Source: Actinomadura sp. KC216
GTDB taxonomy: Bacteria > Actinomycetota > Actinomycetes > Streptosporangiales > Streptosporangiaceae
NCBI RefSeq assembly: GCF_004348535.1
Contig: NZ_SMJX01000038.1
Coordinates: forward strand, 1 to 40,931
Reading direction: 5' to 3'
DNA: 40,931 nt
Shown here piece by piece: positions 32,017 to 40,806 of the stretch; position 1 is the stretch's first letter, and each line of letters opens with the position of its first letter. The notes under the pieces are model-generated. The model was not told where the DNA came from, ran no database searches, and saw only the letters and a list, made by a program, of their open reading frames with translations. Both the position numbers and the translations under genes were made by a program.

Positions 32017-32427
32017 GTGTCCGAGCGCACTCTCGTCCTCGTCAAGCCCGACGGCGTCCGCCGCGGCGTCATCGGTGAGGTCATCTCCCGGATCGAGCGC
32101 AAGGGCCTGAAGCTCGTCGCGCTGGAACTCCGCACCCTCGCCCGGGAGACCGCCGAGGCCCACTACGAGGAGCACGCGAGCAAGCCGTTCTTCGGCGAGC
32201 TCGTCGAGTTCATCACCGGCGGCCCGCTCGTCGCCATGGTCGTCGAGGGCCCGCGCGCCATCGAGGCCTTCCGCGCCCTCGCCGGCGCCACCGACCCGGT
32301 CAGCGCCACCCCCGGCACCATCCGCGGCGACTTCGCCCTGGAGATCGGCGAGAACATCGTCCACGGCTCCGACTCCACGTACTCCGCCGACCGCGAGATC
32401 AAGCTCTTCTTCCCCGAGCTCGGCTAG
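32017..32427 (+). CDS. ndk: Nucleoside diphosphate kinase
   Basis: The product is 136 residues and balances NTP and dNTP pools by phosphate transfer through a phospho-histidine. The GTG has AAGGAG upstream. It begins [29 protein letters not shown], with the invariant Lys in VKPDG. The catalytic His lies in [21 protein letters not shown], the standard signature. Length is normal. It is followed at once by a hairpin repeat that may end the transcript. Confidence 0.98.
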   Translation: MSERTLVLVKPDGVRRGVIGEVISRIERKGLKLVALELRTLARETAEAHYEEHASKPFFGELVEFITGGPLVAMVVEGPRAIEAFRALAGATDPVSATPGTIRGDFALEIGENIVHGSDSTYSADREIKLFFPELG

Positions 32428-32455
32428 CCCAGGGGGGCGACCCCCTGGAACCCCC
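32428..32455. repeat. Dispersed 28-bp hairpin repeat, copy 2 (after ndk)
   Basis: It starts at the base after the ndk stop and matches copy 1 (22035-22062) at 27 of 28 positions. CCAGGGGG/CCCCCTGG form the stem. It may act as terminator for ndk. Confidence 0.85.
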
Positions 32456-32820
32456 GTCGCGACGCAGGCGATCCTCACGACGCTGTAGCGGTCTGTTGTG
32501 CCTGTGCGGCGTGTGCGTGCGTCGCTGCGGTCGCCTGCGTCGTCGGGTCGTGCGACCTCCGGCGCGGGGCGCCTACGGCCGCACGACCCGGTGACCCCGG
32601 CTGAGGTTCGACCTGCCGGGGTCCGGGTCAACCCCGGAGCATGAGGGGACGCGCGGACGGATCTTCGTCGTTCGCGCGTCTTTTGGTGAATGCAGGGCTG
32701 CTCACAGGGGCGTTTTTGATCGACTTGCGGGGCCCGGGTGACTGCCCGGCGGCGTCCGTGCACGTTACGATGGACGCGCCGCTATACACGCCCGTCAATC
32801 TTGAAGGGCTCCCTTTCTTC
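32456..32820. other. Structured intergenic region before mreB
   Basis: No gene is visible. Three perfect inverted repeats follow one another: CGACGCAGGCGA/TCGCCTGCGTCG (32460-32471 and 32531-32542), CGGGTCGTGCG/CGCACGACCCG (32544-32554 and 32580-32590) and GACCCCGGC/GCCGGGGTC (32593-32601 and 32615-32623). TACGAT at 32766-32771 and TATACA at 32783-32788 are possible -10 elements for mreB. The mreB frame stays open back to an ATG at 32641, but that part lacks any MreB similarity. Confidence 0.6.
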
Positions 32821-33855
32821 ATGGGTAACAAGCTGTCGTTTCTCGGCCGTGACATGGCGGTCGATCTTGGTACCGCCAACACTCTGGTGTACGTGCGCGG
32901 GCGTGGCATCGTCCTGAACGAACCGTCCGTGGTGGCGATCAACACCAACACCGGGAAGATCGTCGCGGTGGGCATCGAGGCGAAGCGGATGATCGGCCGC
33001 ACGCCTGGCAACATCGTCGCGGTCCGCCCGCTGAAGGACGGCGTCATCGCCGACTTCGACGTCACCGAGCGGATGCTGCGCTATTTCATCCAGAAGGTGC
33101 ACAAACGCCGGCATTTCGCCAAGCCGCGGATCGTGGTGGCGGTGCCGAGCGGCATCACCGGCGTCGAGCAGCGCGCGGTGAAGGAGGCCGGCTACCAGGC
33201 CGGCGCCCGCCGCGTGTACATCATCGAGGAGCCGATGGCCGCCGCGATCGGCGCCGGGCTGCCCGTCTACGAGCCGACCGGGAACATGGTGGTCGACATC
33301 GGCGGCGGCACCACCGAGGTCGCGATCATCTCGCTCGGCGGGATCGTCACCAGCCAGTCCGTCCGTGTCGGCGGCGACGAGCTCGACCAGGCCGTCATCT
33401 CGTTCTCCAAGAAGGAGTACTCCCTGATGCTCGGGGAACGTACGGCCGAGGAGATCAAGATGGCGATCGGGTCCGCCTACCCCGGCGGCGACGAGGAACC
33501 GCACGCCGAGATCCGCGGCCGCGACCTCGTCAGCGGGCTGCCGAAGACCGTCGTGATCTCCGCCGAGGAGGTCAGGCGGGCCATCGAGGAGCCGGTCAAC
33601 GCCGTGGTGGACGCGGTGAAGACCACGCTCGACAAGTGCCCGCCCGAGCTGTCCGGCGACATCATGGACCGCGGGATCGCGCTCACCGGCGGTGGCGCGC
33701 TGCTGAAGAACCTCGACGAGCGGCTCCGCGAGGAGACCGGGATGCCCATCCACCTGGTGGACAACCCGCTCGACTCGGTGGTGCTCGGCACCGGCAAGTG
33801 CGTCGAGGACTTCGAGGAACTCCGGCAGGTGCTGGTGCCGGAGCCGCGACACTGA
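32821..33855 (+). CDS. mreB: Rod shape-determining protein MreB
   Basis: The product is 344 residues. ATG 32821 gives the conserved N-terminus [39 protein letters not shown]. This actin-like ATPase forms membrane-bound filaments that organise wall synthesis; in Streptomyces it acts mainly in spore wall maturation. Phosphate 1 ([11 protein letters not shown]), the connecting region, phosphate 2 ([17 protein letters not shown]) and the adenosine motif ([18 protein letters not shown]) are all intact. It is first gene of mreB-mreC-mreD-mrdA-rodA. No strong Shine-Dalgarno is near the start (GAAGGG lies about 15 bases away). Confidence 0.97.
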   Translation: MGNKLSFLGRDMAVDLGTANTLVYVRGRGIVLNEPSVVAINTNTGKIVAVGIEAKRMIGRTPGNIVAVRPLKDGVIADFDVTERMLRYFIQKVHKRRHFAKPRIVVAVPSGITGVEQRAVKEAGYQAGARRVYIIEEPMAAAIGAGLPVYEPTGNMVVDIGGGTTEVAIISLGGIVTSQSVRVGGDELDQAVISFSKKEYSLMLGERTAEEIKMAIGSAYPGGDEEPHAEIRGRDLVSGLPKTVVISAEEVRRAIEEPVNAVVDAVKTTLDKCPPELSGDIMDRGIALTGGGALLKNLDERLREETGMPIHLVDNPLDSVVLGTGKCVEDFEELRQVLVPEPRH

Positions 33856-33859
33856 ATGG

Positions 33860-33913
33860 TTTTCATCCGGCCTGTTCGCTGTGGCATGACTTGTGGGGGA
33901 CCGAGGATGAAAA
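33860..33913. promoter_or_regulatory. 9-bp inverted repeat in the mreB-mreC gap
   Basis: TTTTCATCC (33860-33868) and GGATGAAAA (33905-33913) are perfect arms with 36 bases between, in a locally AT-rich stretch. It may be an RNA hairpin affecting mreC expression or an operator; nothing decides between them. Confidence 0.35.
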
Positions 33914-33965
33914 TTATTCACTTGAAACACCCCCCGGCGGACTAGGGAAACGGGAGGTCGGTGGG

Positions 33966-34973
33966 GTGAAGGACACCCGGCGTACCCGCGTCGTGCTCGG
34001 CGTGCTGCTCGTCGTGGCGCTCGCGATGATCACCATTGACTACCGCGGCGGGTCCGAGTCCCCGCTGCGCGGGCTGCGCGGTGTCGGCGCGACCGTGTTC
34101 GGGCCGGTGGAGCGGGTGTCGGCGTCGGTGGTCCGGCCGGTGAGCAACACCCTCGACGCGATCACCGACGCGCCGGGCGAGCGGCGCCGCGCCGACCGGC
34201 TCGAACGGCAGAACCAGCAGCTCCGCGAGCAGTTGCGCTCCATGCGCCTCGACCAAGACAAGTCCGCCCAGCTGCAGCGGCTGCTCGGCACCGCCGGCAT
34301 GGGCGGCTACGAGATCCTCGCCGCGCAGGTCATCTCCGCCGGGCAGGGCTTCGAGGACACCGTCACCATCGACGCGGGCAGCCGCAGCGGCATCAAGCGG
34401 GACATGACCGTGATGAGCGCGGACGGGCTCGTCGGCCGCGTCACCCGCGTCGGGCCCGCGACGGCGACCGTGCTGCTCGCCACCGACCAGACCTCGTCGA
34501 TCGGGTCCCGGCTCGAAGGCTCCAAGGAGATCGGGATCGTGCAGGGCCGCGGGCGCCGCGGCCTCGGCGGGCACGGCACCACGCCGCTGCGCCTCCAGCT
34601 GCTCGACTCCGCCGCGCCGGTCCAGGTCGGGCAGCGCCTCGTCACGCTCGGCTCGCAGGGCCAGCGGCCCTACGTCCCGGGCGTCCCCATCGGCGTGGTC
34701 GAGCGGATCGACCGCTCCTCCGGCGGCCTGACCCGCACCGCCTACGTCCGGCCGTTCGTGAAGTTCACCAGCCTGGACGTCGTCGCCGTCGTGGTCGCCC
34801 CGCCGAAGACCGACCCGCGGGACGCGGTGCTGCCGCCGAAGCCGAAACCGCCGCCCACCCCGACGCCGAGCACGAGCCCGAACCCGTCCGCGAGCCCGTC
34901 CGGGAGCGGGCGCCCGGACGCGCGGCCGAGCCGCTCGGGAAGCCCGTCCACGAATCCGAGCCGGGGGGACTGA
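33966..34973 (+). CDS. mreC: Rod shape-determining protein MreC
   Basis: The product is 335 residues. GTG 33966 follows GGGAGG by eight bases; the open frame from 33636 lies inside mreB and is not used. A short basic start, one transmembrane helix (about 8-25), a coiled coil (ERRRADRLERQNQQLREQLRSM), and the MreC beta domain (AAQVISAGQGFEDTVTIDAGSRSGIKRDMTVMSADGLVGRVTRVG) are present. The last 60 residues are a Pro/Ser/Thr-rich extracytoplasmic tail. MreC links MreB to PBP2 and RodA in the elongasome. Confidence 0.95.
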   Translation: MKDTRRTRVVLGVLLVVALAMITIDYRGGSESPLRGLRGVGATVFGPVERVSASVVRPVSNTLDAITDAPGERRRADRLERQNQQLREQLRSMRLDQDKSAQLQRLLGTAGMGGYEILAAQVISAGQGFEDTVTIDAGSRSGIKRDMTVMSADGLVGRVTRVGPATATVLLATDQTSSIGSRLEGSKEIGIVQGRGRRGLGGHGTTPLRLQLLDSAAPVQVGQRLVTLGSQGQRPYVPGVPIGVVERIDRSSGGLTRTAYVRPFVKFTSLDVVAVVVAPPKTDPRDAVLPPKPKPPPTPTPSTSPNPSASPSGSGRPDARPSRSGSPSTNPSRGD

Positions 34974-34974
34974 C

Positions 34975-35574
34975 GTGCTGAACCCGCCCGAGGCGTCGCC
35001 GGCCGGCCGCTCGGTGGTGGCCGCCGTCGTGATCGCCGTGACGCTGATCTTGCAGGTGTCGGTCGCGAACCGGCTGCCGCTGCCCGGCGGCGTCCAACCC
35101 GACCTGGTGCTGCTGGCCGTGGTGGCGCTGGCGCTGGTCGCCGGGTCGATGACGGGCATGGTCACCGGGTTCCTCGCGGGCCTCGCCGCCGACATCATCC
35201 CGCCCGCCGACCACACCATCGGCCGGTACGCGCTCGTGTACTGCCTCATCGGCTACCTGTGCGGCGTCGCGTCCGACGAGATGGACCGGCAGTCGGTCGT
35301 GCCGTTCTTCGCCGTCGCCGCCGGCGCGCTCGCGGGGACCGTCCTGTACGCGGGCACCGGCATGATCCTCGGCGACCCGCGCGCCGAGTGGGCGACCGTG
35401 TCGAGCATGGTGCCGCTGCAGGTGCTGTACGACGTCATCGCGAGCCCGTTCGTCGTGTGGGCCGTGCTGCGCGCCACCCGCCGCTACGAACGCGGCGAAC
35501 GCCCCCGAAGCGACACCCTGTCCGTGCCCGCCGCGCGCTACCGCGCCATGTCGGGACGGAGCGGGAGCCTGTGA
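34975..35574 (+). CDS. mreD: Rod shape-determining protein MreD
   Basis: The product is 199 residues, starting at a GTG one base after the mreC stop. It has five or six membrane helices, with the typical LPGGVQPDLVLLAVVALALVAGSMTGMVTGFLAGLAADIIPPADHTIGRYALVYCLIGYLCG segment and a charged C-terminal tail. It completes the MreBCD complex. Its TGA overlaps the mrdA start as GTGA. Confidence 0.95.
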   Translation: MLNPPEASPAGRSVVAAVVIAVTLILQVSVANRLPLPGGVQPDLVLLAVVALALVAGSMTGMVTGFLAGLAADIIPPADHTIGRYALVYCLIGYLCGVASDEMDRQSVVPFFAVAAGALAGTVLYAGTGMILGDPRAEWATVSSMVPLQVLYDVIASPFVVWAVLRATRRYERGERPRSDTLSVPAARYRAMSGRSGSL

Positions 35575-37646
35575 ACCCGCGCACCCACTTCCGCCTCGTC
35601 GTTCTGTACGTACTGGTCGGCGCGCTGCTGCTCGTCCTCGTCGGGCGCCTGTGGACGCTGCAGGTCCTGGAGGGCGAGCACTACAGGGGCATCGCCGCCC
35701 AGAACCGCACCCGCGACATCGTCGTCCCCGCCGTCCGCGGCATGATCCTGGACGACCGCGGCCGTCCGCTCGTCCGCAACACCAGCGCGCTGGTCGTGTC
35801 CGTCGACCGGACCACGCTGTCGCGGCAGAAGGACGGCGGCGAGAGCATCCTGAAGAAGCTGGCCGCCGTCCTCGGCATCAGCCACGACGAGATCACCAAA
35901 CGGATCCGGCTGTGCGGGCCAGGCATCAAGCGGCCCTGCTGGCCCGGCTCCCCGTACCAGCCGATCCCCGTCGAAGACCACGTCGATCCGAAACGCGCGC
36001 TCCAGATCATGGAGCGGCAGGAGGAGTTCCCCGGCGTCACCGCGCAGGTCCAGGCCATCCGCCACTACCCGGAGCCGGAGGGCGCGAAGCCCGCGCAGGT
36101 CCTCGGCTACCTCCAGCCGATCACGCAGGAGGAGATGGACAAGCGCACCGGCCTCAAGGTCACCGGCTACAGCGGCGTCGACCTGGTCGGGCGCGCCGGG
36201 CTGGAGGCGCAGTACGACGCGGTGCTGCGCGGCGAGACCGGGTTCCGCAAGGTCCTCGTCGACAGCCAGGGACGCGTCACCGGCACCGCCGAGGAGCAGG
36301 CGCCCATCCCCGGCAACCACCTCGTCACCAGTATCGACGCGGGCGTGCAGGGCGCCGCGGAGGACGCGCTCAAGAAGGCGATCGACGGCGCGCGCAAGGC
36401 GGGCCGTCCGGCGGACGCGGGCGCCGCGGTCGTGATGGACGTCCAGACCGGCCGGATGGTCGCGATGGCCAGCTACCCGACCTACGACCCGGCGATCTGG
36501 ACGGGCGGCATCTCCCAGGAGCAGTACGAGGCCCTGCTCGGCAAGAAGAAGGGCGAGCCGCTGATCTCCCGCGTCACGCAGGGGCAGTTCGCGCCCGGTT
36601 CCACCTTCAAGGTCTCCTCGGTCGCCGCCGCGGTGAAGGACGGCAACGACCTCAACGGCATCTACCCGTGCCCCGGCTCCTACAACGTCGGCAACCGCGC
36701 GTTCCGGAACTTCGAGGGCCAGGGCCACGGCCCGATGAACCTGCACAGGGCCCTCGTGGTGTCCTGCGACACGATTTTCTACCGGTTCGCGTACCAGGAG
36801 TGGCAGCGCGACGGCGGGATGAAGCCGAGGAAGAACCCGTCCGACCCGATGGTGAAGATGGCGCGCGAATACGGGTTCGGCTCGCGCACCGGCATCGACC
36901 TGCCGAGCGAGAGCGAGGGCCGCATCCCCGACCGGGCCTGGAAGAAGGAGTACTGGGAGGCCACCAAGGCCGCCAACTGCAAGGGCGCCAAGGAGGGCTA
37001 CCCGCAGGTCGCGAAGACCGACCCGGCGCGCGCCGCGTACCTGAAGGCGGTCGCGACGGAGAACTGCACCGAGGGGTTCGTGTGGCGTCCCGGTGACGCC
37101 GCGAACTTCTCCGTGGGGCAGGGCGACGTGCTGGTGACGCCGCTGCAGCTCGCCCGCGCGTACGCGGCCATCGCCAACGGCGGGAGGCTGGTCGTGCCGC
37201 GGCTCGGGGTCGCGGTGATGCGGCCGGACGGCACCGTCGTCCAGCGGATCCAGGCGCCGCCGGCCCCGCGGCTGCCCGTCGACCAGAAGGTGATCAAGTA
37301 CATCCGGAAGGCGCTCGGCGACGTCCCCAAGCAGGGCACGGCCGCGGGCGCGTTCGGCGGGTTCGACATGAAGACCGTCGAGGTGGGCGGCAAGACCGGC
37401 ACCGCCGAGGTGTACGGCAAGGAGGACACCTCCTGGTTCGCCTCGATCGGCCCGATGAAGAAGCCGCGGTTCGCGGTGGTGGCGATGGTCTCCCAGGGCG
37501 GGACGGGCGCGTCCACGGCGGCGCCGGCCGTCCGGGAGATATGGGAGGCCATGTACGGGACGAAGGACCGCCCGCCGCTCCTCAAGGACGGCAGGCTCCC
37601 GTCCGAGCTGCCCGCGCTGCCCGGCGGCGAGGGGACCGCGCCGTGA
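35571..37646 (+). CDS. mrdA: Penicillin-binding protein 2 (class B transpeptidase)
   Basis: The product is 691 residues. An N-terminal membrane anchor (about 8-27) is followed by the PBP dimerisation domain (NRTRDIVVPAVRGMILDDRGRPLVRN) and the transpeptidase. The active-site motifs are S344-T-F-K347, S398-C-D400 (the SxD form found in PBP2 proteins) and K608-T-G610. FSVGQGDVLVTPLQLARAYAAIANGG is the conserved stretch before KTG. Cys in the insert segments (IRLCGPGIKRPCWPGSPY; AANCKG and TENCTEG) may form disulfides. It cross-links peptidoglycan with the glycosyltransferase RodA, encoded next with GTGA overlap. Confidence 0.96.
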   Translation: MNPRTHFRLVVLYVLVGALLLVLVGRLWTLQVLEGEHYRGIAAQNRTRDIVVPAVRGMILDDRGRPLVRNTSALVVSVDRTTLSRQKDGGESILKKLAAVLGISHDEITKRIRLCGPGIKRPCWPGSPYQPIPVEDHVDPKRALQIMERQEEFPGVTAQVQAIRHYPEPEGAKPAQVLGYLQPITQEEMDKRTGLKVTGYSGVDLVGRAGLEAQYDAVLRGETGFRKVLVDSQGRVTGTAEEQAPIPGNHLVTSIDAGVQGAAEDALKKAIDGARKAGRPADAGAAVVMDVQTGRMVAMASYPTYDPAIWTGGISQEQYEALLGKKKGEPLISRVTQGQFAPGSTFKVSSVAAAVKDGNDLNGIYPCPGSYNVGNRAFRNFEGQGHGPMNLHRALVVSCDTIFYRFAYQEWQRDGGMKPRKNPSDPMVKMAREYGFGSRTGIDLPSESEGRIPDRAWKKEYWEATKAANCKGAKEGYPQVAKTDPARAAYLKAVATENCTEGFVWRPGDAANFSVGQGDVLVTPLQLARAYAAIANGGRLVVPRLGVAVMRPDGTVVQRIQAPPAPRLPVDQKVIKYIRKALGDVPKQGTAAGAFGGFDMKTVEVGGKTGTAEVYGKEDTSWFASIGPMKKPRFAVVAMVSQGGTGASTAAPAVREIWEAMYGTKDRPPLLKDGRLPSELPALPGGEGTAP

Positions 37647-38827
37647 TCACCGGGACGGGCGCCGGGAGCGTCGAGGCGTACGCGGCGCGGCGCGGGCTGC
37701 GCAGCCGGCTCGGCGGGCTGCGGCGGCTCGACTGGCCGCTGTTCCTGGCCGTGCTGGCGCTGTCGGTCATCGGCGCGCTGCTCGTCCGCTCCGCGACGTT
37801 CCCGCTGCTGACCGAGCAGGGCAAGGATCCGGAGGGCTTCGTCAAGCGGCACGTGCTGAACCTGTTCATCGGGTTCGCGCTCGGCGGGCTCGTCACCGTC
37901 CTCGACTACCGGCTGCTGCGCGCGTACGTGCCGATCCTGTACGGGGTGGCGTGCGTGGGGCTGGTGGCCGTGCTGACCCCGCTCGGCGAGACGATCAACG
38001 GCTCGCACTCGTGGATCGTGCTCGGCGGCGGCTTCCAGGTGCAGCCGTCGGAGTTCGCGAAGGTCGGCCTGGTGGTGCTGCTCGCGATGATCCTCGGCGA
38101 GCCGCGCGACGGGGAGATCGGCCCGGGCCGCCGCGACGTGCTGCTCGCGCTCGTCCTCGCCGGGGTGCCCGCGGCGCTGATCATGCTGCAGCCCGACCTC
38201 GGCACCACCCTGGTGTTCATCGCCGTGGTGCTCGGCATGCTGGCGATCTCCGGCGCGCAGAAGCGGTGGCTGTTCGGCCTGGTCGGCGGCGGCGCGGCGG
38301 CCGCCGCCGCGGTGTGGTTCTTCGGCCTGCTGCAGGACTACCAGATCGACCGGTTCACCGCGTTCCTCGACCCCGAGGCCGACCCGCGCGGCGCCGGGTA
38401 CAACGCGCAGCAGGCGCGGATCGCGGTCGGGTCGGGCGGCCTGCTCGGCAAGGGCCTGTTCCAGGGCGAGCAGACCGGCGGGCACTTCGTCCCCGAGCAG
38501 CAGACCGACTTCATCTTCACGGTCGTGGGGGAGGAGCTCGGCTTCGTCGGCGGCGCGATCATCATCGCGCTGCTCGGCGTGGTGCTGTGGCGGGGCCTGC
38601 GCATCGCCACCCAGGCCGCCGACCTGTTCGGGACGCTCGTCGCCACCGGCGTCGTGTGCTGGATGGGGTTCCAGACGTTCCAGAACGTCGGCATGTCGAT
38701 CGGCATCATGCCGATCACCGGCCTCCCGCTGCCGTTCGTGTCCTACGGCGGTTCCGCGACGTTCGCCAACATGATCGCCTTCGGCCTGCTGCAGGCCGTG
38801 CACGTCCGTCGCCGACCGTTCGATTAG
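37643..38827 (+). CDS. rodA: SEDS peptidoglycan glycosyltransferase RodA
   Basis: The product is 394 residues from a GTG overlapping the mrdA stop (GTGA). It has about ten membrane helices. SEDS signatures are present: NGSHSWIVLGGGFQVQPSEFAKVGLVVLLA, LIMLQPDLGTTLVF, the large loop with YNAQQARIAVGSGGLLGKGLFQG, VPEQQTDFIFTVVGEELGFVG, and MPITGLPLPFVSYGGSATFANMIAFGLL. The Asp in LQPDLGT is the position essential in SEDS enzymes. It polymerises glycan strands from lipid II together with PBP2 and is the last gene of the mre operon. Confidence 0.96.
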   Translation: MITGTGAGSVEAYAARRGLRSRLGGLRRLDWPLFLAVLALSVIGALLVRSATFPLLTEQGKDPEGFVKRHVLNLFIGFALGGLVTVLDYRLLRAYVPILYGVACVGLVAVLTPLGETINGSHSWIVLGGGFQVQPSEFAKVGLVVLLAMILGEPRDGEIGPGRRDVLLALVLAGVPAALIMLQPDLGTTLVFIAVVLGMLAISGAQKRWLFGLVGGGAAAAAAVWFFGLLQDYQIDRFTAFLDPEADPRGAGYNAQQARIAVGSGGLLGKGLFQGEQTGGHFVPEQQTDFIFTVVGEELGFVGGAIIIALLGVVLWRGLRIATQAADLFGTLVATGVVCWMGFQTFQNVGMSIGIMPITGLPLPFVSYGGSATFANMIAFGLLQAVHVRRRPFD

Positions 38828-38838
38828 TCCCGCGCCGG

Positions 38839-38844
38839 TAGAGT
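38839..38844 (+). promoter_or_regulatory. Candidate -10 (TAGAGT) for the radical SAM gene
   Basis: TAGAGT fits TANNNT, lies 12 bases after the rodA stop and 39 before the next ATG. It would give a leader of about 33 nt containing a good GGAGG. Confidence 0.45.
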
Positions 38845-38883
38845 GGACGTTCATTCCACGTCCCCTGCCCGGAGGATTCCGTC

Positions 38884-40806
38884 ATGCCGGTCGAGTCGCT
38901 CTTCCCGCGCCTGGAACCGCTGCTCCCGGGCGTGCAGAAGCCGATCCAGTACGTAGGCGGCGAGCTGAACTCCCAGATCAAGGACTGGGACGAGGCCGAG
39001 GTCCGGTGGGCGCTGATGTACCCGGACGCCTACGAGGTCGGGCTGCCGAACCAGGGCGTCCAGATCCTTTACGAGATCCTGAACGAGCGCGACGGCGTCC
39101 TCGCGGAGCGGACGTACTCGGTGTGGCCCGACATGGAGGCCGTCATGCGGGAGCACGGCATCCCGCAGTTCACCGTCGACGCGCACCGCCCCGTCGCCGC
39201 GTTCGACGTCCTCGGCGTGTCGTTCTCCACCGAACTCGGCTACACGAACCTCCTCACCGCCCTGGACCTCGCCGGAATCCCCCTCGACGCCGCCGATCGC
39301 GCGTCCGACCACCCCATCGTGATCGCGGGCGGGCACGCCGCGTTCAACCCGGAGCCGATCGCCGACTTCATCGACGCGGCCGTCCTCGGCGACGGCGAGG
39401 AGGTCGCGCTCGCCATCACCGAGGTGATCCGCGAGTGGAAGGCCGAAGGCGAGCCCGGCGGCCGGGACGAGGTCCTCCTGCGCCTCGCCGCGTCCGGCGG
39501 CGTCTACGTCCCGCGCTTCTACGACGTCACCTACCTGCCCGACGGCCGCATCCAGCGGGTCGCGCCGAACCGTCCGGGCGTGCCGTGGCGGGTCGAGAAG
39601 CACACCGTCATGGACCTCGACCAGTGGCCCTACCCGAAGAAGCCCTTGGTCCCTCTGGCCGAGACCGTCCACGAGCGGTTCAGCGTGGAGATCTTCCGCG
39701 GCTGCACCCGCGGCTGCCGGTTCTGCCAGGCCGGGATGATCACCCGTCCGGTCCGGGAACGCTCGATCACCACGATCGGGAACATGGTCGAGCAGGGCCT
39801 CAAGGAATCGGGGTTCCAGGAGGTCGGGCTGCTCAGCCTGTCCAGCGCCGACCACAGCGAGATCGGCGACGTCGCGAAGGGCCTCGCCGACCGCTACGAG
39901 GGCACGAACACGTCCCTGTCCCTCCCGTCCACCCGCGTGGACGCGTTCAACATCACCCTCGCCAACGAGTTCTCCCGCGGCGGCCGCCGCTCAGGCCTGA
40001 CGTTCGCGCCGGAGGGCGGCTCCGAACGCATGCGCAAGGTGATCAACAAGATGGTCACCGAGGACGACCTGATCCGCACCGTCACCACCGCCTACGAGAA
40101 CGGCTGGCGCCAGGTCAAGCTCTACTTCATGTGCGGCCTGCCCACCGAGGAGGACGAGGACGTCCTCGCCATCGCCGGCATGGCCAAGCGGGTCATTCAG
40201 GCCGGACGCGAGGCCACCGGCCGCAAGGACATCCGCTGCACCGTCTCCATCGGCGGTTTCGTGCCCAAGCCGCACACCCCGTTCCAGTGGGCCGCCCAGT
40301 GCGACCACGAGACCGTCGATCGCCGCCTGCGCGCCCTCAAGGACGCCCTGCGCGGCGACAAGGAGTACGGCCGCGCCATCGGCCTGCGCTACCACGACGG
40401 CCAGCCGTCCATCATCGAGGGCCTCCTCTCCCGTGGCGACCGCCGCGTCGGCAAGATCATTCGCGCGGTGTGGGAGGACGGCGGCCGCTTCGACGGCTGG
40501 AGCGAGCACTTCTCCTACGACCGCTGGACGTCCGCCGCTGAGAAGGCACTGTCCGAGGAACCCGTGGACCTGGCCTGGTACACCGTCCGCGAACGCGACG
40601 AGGTAGAGGTCCTCCCCTGGGACCACCTGGACGCGGGCCTGGACCGCGAATGGCTCTGGCAGGACTGGCAGGACGCCGTGGACGAGACCGAGGTCGAGGA
40701 CTGCCGCTGGACCCCCTGCTACGACTGCGGCGTCTGCCCCACCATGGGCACCGAGATCCAGATAGGCCCCACCGGCAAGAAACTCCTCCCCCTGTCCGTC
40801 GTCTGA
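38884..40806 (+). CDS. TIGR03960-type radical SAM protein with B12-binding-like N-terminus
   Basis: The product is 640 residues, ATG preceded by GGAGG. The N-terminal 230 residues resemble the B12-binding-like domain of the family (YVGGELNSQIKDWDEAEVRWALMYPDAYEVGLPNQGVQILYEILNERDG, then IVIAGGHAAFNPEPIADFIDAAVLGDGEE). The radical SAM cluster is C274-TRG-C278-RF-C281 and would bind the 4Fe-4S cluster that cleaves SAM. A C-terminal CYDCGVC could hold a second metal. In actinomycetes it usually precedes a DUF2344/TIGR03936 gene and the RNase E/rplU/rpmA cluster, which would lie past the window. Its substrate is unknown; a role in RNA or ribosome modification is only suggested by the neighbours. 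Confidence 0.93.
   Translation: MPVESLFPRLEPLLPGVQKPIQYVGGELNSQIKDWDEAEVRWALMYPDAYEVGLPNQGVQILYEILNERDGVLAERTYSVWPDMEAVMREHGIPQFTVDAHRPVAAFDVLGVSFSTELGYTNLLTALDLAGIPLDAADRASDHPIVIAGGHAAFNPEPIADFIDAAVLGDGEEVALAITEVIREWKAEGEPGGRDEVLLRLAASGGVYVPRFYDVTYLPDGRIQRVAPNRPGVPWRVEKHTVMDLDQWPYPKKPLVPLAETVHERFSVEIFRGCTRGCRFCQAGMITRPVRERSITTIGNMVEQGLKESGFQEVGLLSLSSADHSEIGDVAKGLADRYEGTNTSLSLPSTRVDAFNITLANEFSRGGRRSGLTFAPEGGSERMRKVINKMVTEDDLIRTVTTAYENGWRQVKLYFMCGLPTEEDEDVLAIAGMAKRVIQAGREATGRKDIRCTVSIGGFVPKPHTPFQWAAQCDHETVDRRLRALKDALRGDKEYGRAIGLRYHDGQPSIIEGLLSRGDRRVGKIIRAVWEDGGRFDGWSEHFSYDRWTSAAEKALSEEPVDLAWYTVRERDEVEVLPWDHLDAGLDREWLWQDWQDAVDETEVEDCRWTPCYDCGVCPTMGTEIQIGPTGKKLLPLSVV

Noticed and set aside
32641..32820. 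N-terminal extension of MreB by 60 residues
   Set aside because: It is only an open frame; MreB similarity and the usual [11 protein letters not shown] start begin at 32821, and the extension covers likely promoter sequence.
36762..36770. Apparent loss of the SxN motif in PBP2 (SCD instead)
   Set aside because: SxD is the normal form in PBP2-type class B proteins, so this is not a defect.
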